DNA from: Butyrivibrio sp.
Lineage (GTDB): Bacteria > Bacillota_A > Clostridia > Lachnospirales > Lachnospiraceae
Length of the DNA stretch: 20,117 nucleotides
NCBI GenBank assembly: GCA_024690635.1
Contig: JAILOW010000127.1
Span: 1 to 20,117 of the forward strand
Reading direction: 5' to 3'
The notes beneath the pieces are model-generated. The model searched no databases, was not told the DNA's origin, and saw only the letters and a program-made list of their open reading frames with translations. The stretch's first letter is position 1. Every line of letters begins with the position of its first letter. This document shows positions 16,287-20,117 of the stretch, one piece after another. A program made the position numbers and the translations under genes.

Positions 16287-16745
16287 ATGAAGAGATGTTT
16301 TGCTGTAATGTTAACTGCATTGATGCTGTTTTTTGTTTATGGTGTCTATGGCCCTGAGGTGACGGAGGCAGAGGAGGTAGAAGCTGCTGCAGCTCCTTTG
16401 GTGAGTCTTTCAGACTATGTAGGCCACTACAGGGATGAGGATAACATCGAGCTTGCCGTTTACAAAGAAAACGGCAGATACACCATGTCCGTTGGGATAC
16501 TGCGTGTAACTGAGCTTGAGGAAGGCAGCGTATATCCTACTTCCCAGGGCGTTGTTTTTGACAGCATCGATGGATTCGGAAAGCCCATGAAAGTCTTTTT
16601 TTACAAATATGTAAAGGAAATTGAAGGGGATGACGGAACAAAAACTTCCGTGGAGGGCTACGCTCTTCGCATTGAAGAAAGCAGTTTCCCCGGGCTTGAG
16701 AGCGGAAGAGTATACGAAAACATACAAAAGCAGGTTGTTTATTGA
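16287..16745 (+). CDS. Small secreted protein of unknown function
   Basis: 152 residues, family not recognised. The N-terminus is a clear export signal: MKR, a hydrophobic core (about 5-22), then VTEAEE with likely cleavage near residue 27-29. There is no lipobox, so it is not a lipoprotein. The mature part begins with an Ala/Glu-rich spacer, then a strand-rich domain of about 110 residues (SLSDYVGHYRDED, ELAVYKENGRYTMSVG, GVVFDSIDGFG, VEGYALRIEES). The look is of a small beta-barrel or sandwich, similar in rhythm to lipocalin-like secreted proteins, but no firm match. It starts 1 nt after the cyclase stop codon and is followed by a strong terminator, so it shares that transcript. It may be exported when the c-di-GMP circuit is active, which is inference. 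Confidence 0.82.
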   Translation: MKRCFAVMLTALMLFFVYGVYGPEVTEAEEVEAAAAPLVSLSDYVGHYRDEDNIELAVYKENGRYTMSVGILRVTELEEGSVYPTSQGVVFDSIDGFGKPMKVFFYKYVKEIEGDDGTKTSVEGYALRIEESSFPGLESGRVYENIQKQVVY

Positions 16746-16750
16746 TTTAT

Positions 16751-16779
16751 ACCGTGGTCTTTAAGGCCACGGTTTTTTT
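16751..16779 (+). terminator. Intrinsic terminator after the small secreted-protein gene
   Basis: ACCGTGGTCT, loop TTA, AGGCCACGGT forms a 10-bp stem (one G-T wobble), followed directly by a run of seven T (16773-16779). It lies 5 nt after the stop codon and closes the LacI-GGDEF/secreted-protein operon. Confidence 0.93.
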
Positions 16780-16815
16780 AGAAGTTAAGGGGATACAAAG
16801 AAGGAGCTACGGAGT

Positions 16816-17301
16816 ATGGAAATAAGAACAGCTACAAAAGAAGATGTTTTGAAGATAGCGGAAGTGGAGGCAGAGTGCTTTCCACCAGAAGAAGCTGCTA
16901 CGAAAGATGAATTTGAAGAAAGAGTCAGATACTACGGTAATCACTTCTGGCTTATGTTTGATGGGGATAAACTCATTTCTTTTGTGGACGGTATGACTAC
17001 GAATGAGCCGGATCTTTTTGATGAGATGTATGAAAAGGCAGATATGCATGATGAAAACGGGAAGTGGCAGATGATCTTTGGGGTAAATACCATTCCAAAG
17101 TTCAGAGAACGTGGCTATGCCGGGGAATTGATAAAAAGAGCCATCGCTGATGCGAAAATGCAAGGAAGAAACGGAGTTGTTCTTACCTGCAAGGATAAGC
17201 TTGTTCATTATTATGAAAAGTTTGGGTTTGTAAATGAAGGTAAGAGTGAAAAGTCTTTTCACGGGGGCGTTACCTGGTATCAGATGAGACTTTCTTTTTG
17301 A
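16816..17301 (+). CDS. GNAT family N-acetyltransferase
   Basis: 161 residues, single-domain GNAT fold, cytoplasmic, transferring acetyl from acetyl-CoA to an amine. The start EIRTATKEDVLKIAEVEAECFP is the usual first strand and helix. Motif A is GVNTIPKFRERGYAGELIKRA with the CoA pyrophosphate loop R97-E-R-G-Y-A-G103. The C-terminal strand and helix read VVLTCKDKLVHYYEKFGFVNEGKS. The pattern resembles small AANAT-like GNATs, but the substrate cannot be read from sequence. The gene stands alone: a strong terminator lies upstream and an extended -10 promoter for the next gene downstream. AAGGAG sits 9 nt before the ATG at 16816. No convincing promoter was found in the 36 nt between the terminator and the start, so some read-through or an unusual promoter must drive it. 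Confidence 0.93.
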   Translation: MEIRTATKEDVLKIAEVEAECFPPEEAATKDEFEERVRYYGNHFWLMFDGDKLISFVDGMTTNEPDLFDEMYEKADMHDENGKWQMIFGVNTIPKFRERGYAGELIKRAIADAKMQGRNGVVLTCKDKLVHYYEKFGFVNEGKSEKSFHGGVTWYQMRLSF

Positions 17302-17354
17302 AATAACGACTCTTCTTGCACACGTTTTCGTTTATGGATGGAAACTGCCTTATA

Positions 17355-17363
17355 TGTTAGAAT
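17355..17363 (+). promoter_or_regulatory. Probable extended -10 promoter of the surface-protein gene
   Basis: TGTTAGAAT fits TGnTATAAT with one mismatch, 32 nt before the first ATG. The -35 position at 17-bp spacing (TGGATG) is a weak match. GAGAGG at 17385-17390 is the ribosome binding site. Confidence 0.5.
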
Positions 17364-17395
17364 TAAACAGATTTATGTATTTTTGAGAGGCTTTT

Positions 17396-20117
17396 ATGAT
17401 GGGCAATAAGAAATTGAAAAGAGTTTTAGGAAGGGCTTTGTCGGCGTTTCTTGTTATGACGCTTACATTTGAAGGGGCTTTTGTAACTTCCGGTGCTACG
17501 GAAGCTTTGGAAGCTTCTGAGACAGAAGAGACCCTTACATCTGAGGCATCAGAAGCTGTTTCTGATGATCTTGTGGTAGATGATTCCGAGACAGTGATAA
17601 ATGTAGACAGCCTGCCTAAGAATGATGAAAAGAAGGTCATCTGCAAAGATAAGACAGTAGAGATCACACTGGGTGAGAATGCATCTTATGAAAAGGAGGA
17701 GCTGGATGAGCTCTTTAAAGCTGTCTTTGATGATGAGGATGCTTTTGATACAGATAGTCTTAAGGTAGAATACAGCTTTTTTACCGGGGATAGCTCTGTA
17801 TATGATAGAGCTTTTGATTATCTGAAGGAAAGGCTTTCAGGTTCTGCAGATGAAGAGGATGCCAGCGGCCTTGAGGATGAGCTTTTTGACAGCCTGATGG
17901 ATGCTGAGAGTGAGAAGCTTTCTGAGATTGAGGCAGGAAGTGATGTGCTTGCAGTTATAAAGGCTACGGATTCTGAGGATAAGACAGTTCTTTATCTGGT
18001 AAAGGCAAAGGTCACATCAGATGCTGCCAATGAGGAAAGCTCAGAAGATGAGGGAGCTTTAGATGCAAGCAGCGAGGCTTCTTCAGAGGATGCTGCAACT
18101 ACAGATGACAGCGCATCTGACGGAAGCTCTTTAGAAGAGGACTCAGAAGAGGAAGTTGCCGGCTTTACCATCAAAGCATCAGATATTATGTACGGTGAGA
18201 GCGGAGACAATAAAGACGGTTATTTGGATGCGCTTTTTGCACCTTCTTATGTTATCGACGGAGAGAAGGCAGAGTCTTTTGAGACTGAGTATAAATTCGT
18301 TACGGATAAAGAGAACATCGGCGAAATAACAGCCGAGACTTTTGATGATATTGAGGGAGTAAGTCTTGAGACTATCCCTGCAGGAACAGAGGTTATGGCA
18401 GTTTGCAAGGCGACTATAGAAGATCAGCCTGATGCTGTTGCTGTAGATACATTTACTGTAGAAAAGAGAAAGCTAAGGCTTTGTTTTGAGGCTCCCAAGG
18501 AGTCTGCCATCAACGAAAAGAGCGAGCTTTTGGATGACAAGCTTGTAATTGAAAAGGATGAAGCAGCTGGCTGTGTAACCGTTGAGGTTTTGGAGAGCGA
18601 GTTAAGTCCCGAGGGTGTTTCTACTTTTGCAGCTACTGAGGATGAGATAGATCCTGCAAAAGTGCTTGGAAGCGACGTTGTTTTGGATGTTTCCGAGGTT
18701 GACTATGAAAATATCGGATATCAGGAAGTACCTGTTACTATGGAGCTTTCTGAGAATATGTCCGAGAACTTTGAGATAGTTGAGGAACTGGTTGGATATG
18801 TATATGTGGAGGAGACCACGTATACCATCACATTTACAGCCATGAACAACGGAGAGACAAAAGAGCTTAAATATGAGCTTGATCAGTCATTCCTGTCTGA
18901 GGGCAAAACCGTTAAGGAGGTTTTGGACAGACTTGGTGTTTACTCAGATGTATACCCCAGTATGGGCGGATTTGTTGATGCTTCAAAAGGGGAAGAGATA
19001 GCAAGGTGGATGATAGCAAAAGATGCTATGTCTACTTCTTACAGTGGTGACAGATTACCTGCTGATTTTATTGATGATGAAGCTGATGAGGGTAATTATC
19101 TTATCTTTGATAAATCCGATTATTATGTTTCTGCTTTTATCCGTAAAAAGGCTTCGGATAATATTTATGTTGAAGTAAATCCAACTGTTGTCTATAACGG
19201 AATGAGCCATGTATCGCAATTTGCATCAAGGAATACGAAGCAGGAGAACGATCTGGATCTTACGGTATCATATCATGCTGATGAAGATCTGCCCGGATAT
19301 GAACTTTATTTAAGATATGGAAAAGATTATAAGGTAACATACAAGAATAACAAAAACGCATCTGTTACTATGTCAGAAAGCGGAGAATACGAGCCTTTGT
19401 ATGTTGCAGGTACTGATGATGCCAAGAGACCATGTGCGATGGTTACCGGAATCGGAAGCTATAAAGGTTTTTCTGCTACGGTATATTTTGACATACTACC
19501 TTCAAACATCGGAGCAGATACTGTTGCAGAAGTTTCAGGCCTTAAAAAGAGTTATGTTCTTAACTCAAAGGGAAAGATAAGTGCAAAGATATCTCCGAAA
19601 GTAACACTTTCAAAGTGGTACTACTACAAGAAGAGTGTTAAAAAAGTTCAGACATTAAAGTTTGGAAAAGACTACGTTCCAAAGCTGTATGTTTATGAAG
19701 AGGGCATTTGGAAGGAATGCGCTGATTCTAATCCTTCCAGGATAACACAGGAGGGAAGATATCTTTATACAGTAAGAGGTATCGGAAATTACTGCGGAAC
19801 AGCATTTGGTCAGGGTTGGAGCGATGAACCTTTCAATGACGGCAGAAGCGGAGAGATATTCCCTGCTGTTTGCTCCTACGTTGGAACTGATGTGGCAAAA
19901 TGCCAGTTTATCGTTATAGGAGATGCATCACAGGATCTTGCCAATGCTACTGTTACGGTAAAGAAAACACAGCTTAAATATAAGCACAAGAAATATTACA
20001 CCGGCGCTGACTTTGGTATAAAGGTAACCATCGGAAAAGGTGCGGATAAGAGAGTTCTTACCGAAGGCCAGGACTATTATGTGACCTATGATGGCAACGA
20101 TTTCAAGTATATAAACA
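17396..20117 (+). CDS. Large acidic secreted/surface protein with Ig-like repeats (3' partial)
   Basis: The frame is open for 907 codons and runs off the window; codons were read line by line without a stop. ATG pairs at 17396 and 17399 follow GAGAGG by 5 and 8 nt, so either can start. Residues 1-35 form an export signal: NKKLKR, a hydrophobic core (LSAFLVMTLTF), then TSGATEA. Residues about 36-260 are very rich in Asp, Glu and Ser, with an almost pure acidic/Ser/Ala linker near 205-255. From about 595 onward there are strand-rich units with a shared pattern: VVYNGMSH, YGKDYKVTYKNN, GIGSYKG; then FGKDYVPKLYV, VRGIGNYCGTA; then KYYTGADFGIKV and EGQDYYVTYDGN. Such units are common in large cell-surface proteins of Lachnospiraceae. 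No enzyme domain is seen; the C-terminus, where a sortase motif or catalytic part might lie, is outside the window. Confidence 0.88.
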   Translation, partial: MMGNKKLKRVLGRALSAFLVMTLTFEGAFVTSGATEALEASETEETLTSEASEAVSDDLVVDDSETVINVDSLPKNDEKKVICKDKTVEITLGENASYEKEELDELFKAVFDDEDAFDTDSLKVEYSFFTGDSSVYDRAFDYLKERLSGSADEEDASGLEDELFDSLMDAESEKLSEIEAGSDVLAVIKATDSEDKTVLYLVKAKVTSDAANEESSEDEGALDASSEASSEDAATTDDSASDGSSLEEDSEEEVAGFTIKASDIMYGESGDNKDGYLDALFAPSYVIDGEKAESFETEYKFVTDKENIGEITAETFDDIEGVSLETIPAGTEVMAVCKATIEDQPDAVAVDTFTVEKRKLRLCFEAPKESAINEKSELLDDKLVIEKDEAAGCVTVEVLESELSPEGVSTFAATEDEIDPAKVLGSDVVLDVSEVDYENIGYQEVPVTMELSENMSENFEIVEELVGYVYVEETTYTITFTAMNNGETKELKYELDQSFLSEGKTVKEVLDRLGVYSDVYPSMGGFVDASKGEEIARWMIAKDAMSTSYSGDRLPADFIDDEADEGNYLIFDKSDYYVSAFIRKKASDNIYVEVNPTVVYNGMSHVSQFASRNTKQENDLDLTVSYHADEDLPGYELYLRYGKDYKVTYKNNKNASVTMSESGEYEPLYVAGTDDAKRPCAMVTGIGSYKGFSATVYFDILPSNIGADTVAEVSGLKKSYVLNSKGKISAKISPKVTLSKWYYYKKSVKKVQTLKFGKDYVPKLYVYEEGIWKECADSNPSRITQEGRYLYTVRGIGNYCGTAFGQGWSDEPFNDGRSGEIFPAVCSYVGTDVAKCQFIVIGDASQDLANATVTVKKTQLKYKHKKYYTGADFGIKVTIGKGADKRVLTEGQDYYVTYDGNDFKYIN

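Noticed and set aside
16807..17262. 151-codon open frame on the - strand
   Set aside because: Shadow of the GNAT gene, which has clear motif A and a good ribosome binding site on the + strand.
17302..17395. c-di-GMP riboswitch before the surface-protein gene
   Set aside because: The 94-nt gap lacks the conserved elements and paired helices of known c-di-GMP aptamers, and most of it lies upstream of the probable transcription start.

Overview
The window looks like a chromosomal segment of an anaerobic, low-to-moderate GC Firmicute, most likely Lachnospiraceae of the Butyrivibrio/Pseudobutyrivibrio type. Four things suggest this. The cyclic-di-GMP signalling proteins are multi-domain. A LacI-type ligand domain is fused to GGDEF. 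A Y-family polymerase is paired with a YolD-like protein. A large acidic surface protein carries repeats of the GxDYxVxY kind. The assignment rests on protein style only, not on a marker gene. No tRNA, rRNA, CRISPR array, transposase or phage gene was seen.

Layout. (1) Positions 2-6258, + strand: a tight three-gene signalling cassette. It holds a very large membrane hybrid histidine kinase whose N-terminus is cut off by the window edge, a two-receiver protein without an output domain, and a paralogue of the kinase's N-terminal part (7TM, degenerate GGDEF, degenerate EAL) that lacks the kinase modules. A strong two-way terminator follows. (2) 6318-8192, - strand, convergent: a membrane diguanylate cyclase with an extracellular Cache-type sensor, an intact GGDEF motif and an RxxD inhibitory site. 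(3) A 210-bp divergent promoter region, then on the + strand a LacX-like aldose epimerase and a membrane PP2C/SpoIIE-type phosphatase with a LytS-like membrane sensor. (4) 11369-14355: a promoter, then a PLP-dependent aspartate-aminotransferase-like enzyme, a Y-family polymerase (overlapping it by 8 nt) and a YolD-like protein, apparently one operon. (5) 14368-16779: a cytoplasmic LacI-like sensor-GGDEF protein, a small secreted protein starting 1 nt after it, and an intrinsic terminator. (6) A GNAT acetyltransferase. (7) A large, secreted, very acidic surface protein that runs off the right edge, with 907 codons open in the window.

How the parts may work together. Five of the thirteen genes are membrane or sensor signalling proteins. 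Two GGDEF domains look able to make c-di-GMP. The two EAL domains have lost several catalytic residues and are better viewed as sensors or scaffolds. The kinase keeps a full His-Asp-His set, so phosphoryl flow from it to the neighbouring receiver protein is the simplest model. No DNA-binding response regulator is encoded here, so the final output is not visible. The most interesting item is the 7TM/pseudo-GGDEF/pseudo-EAL kinase cassette with its duplicated sensor. No gap between genes exceeds about 210 bp.
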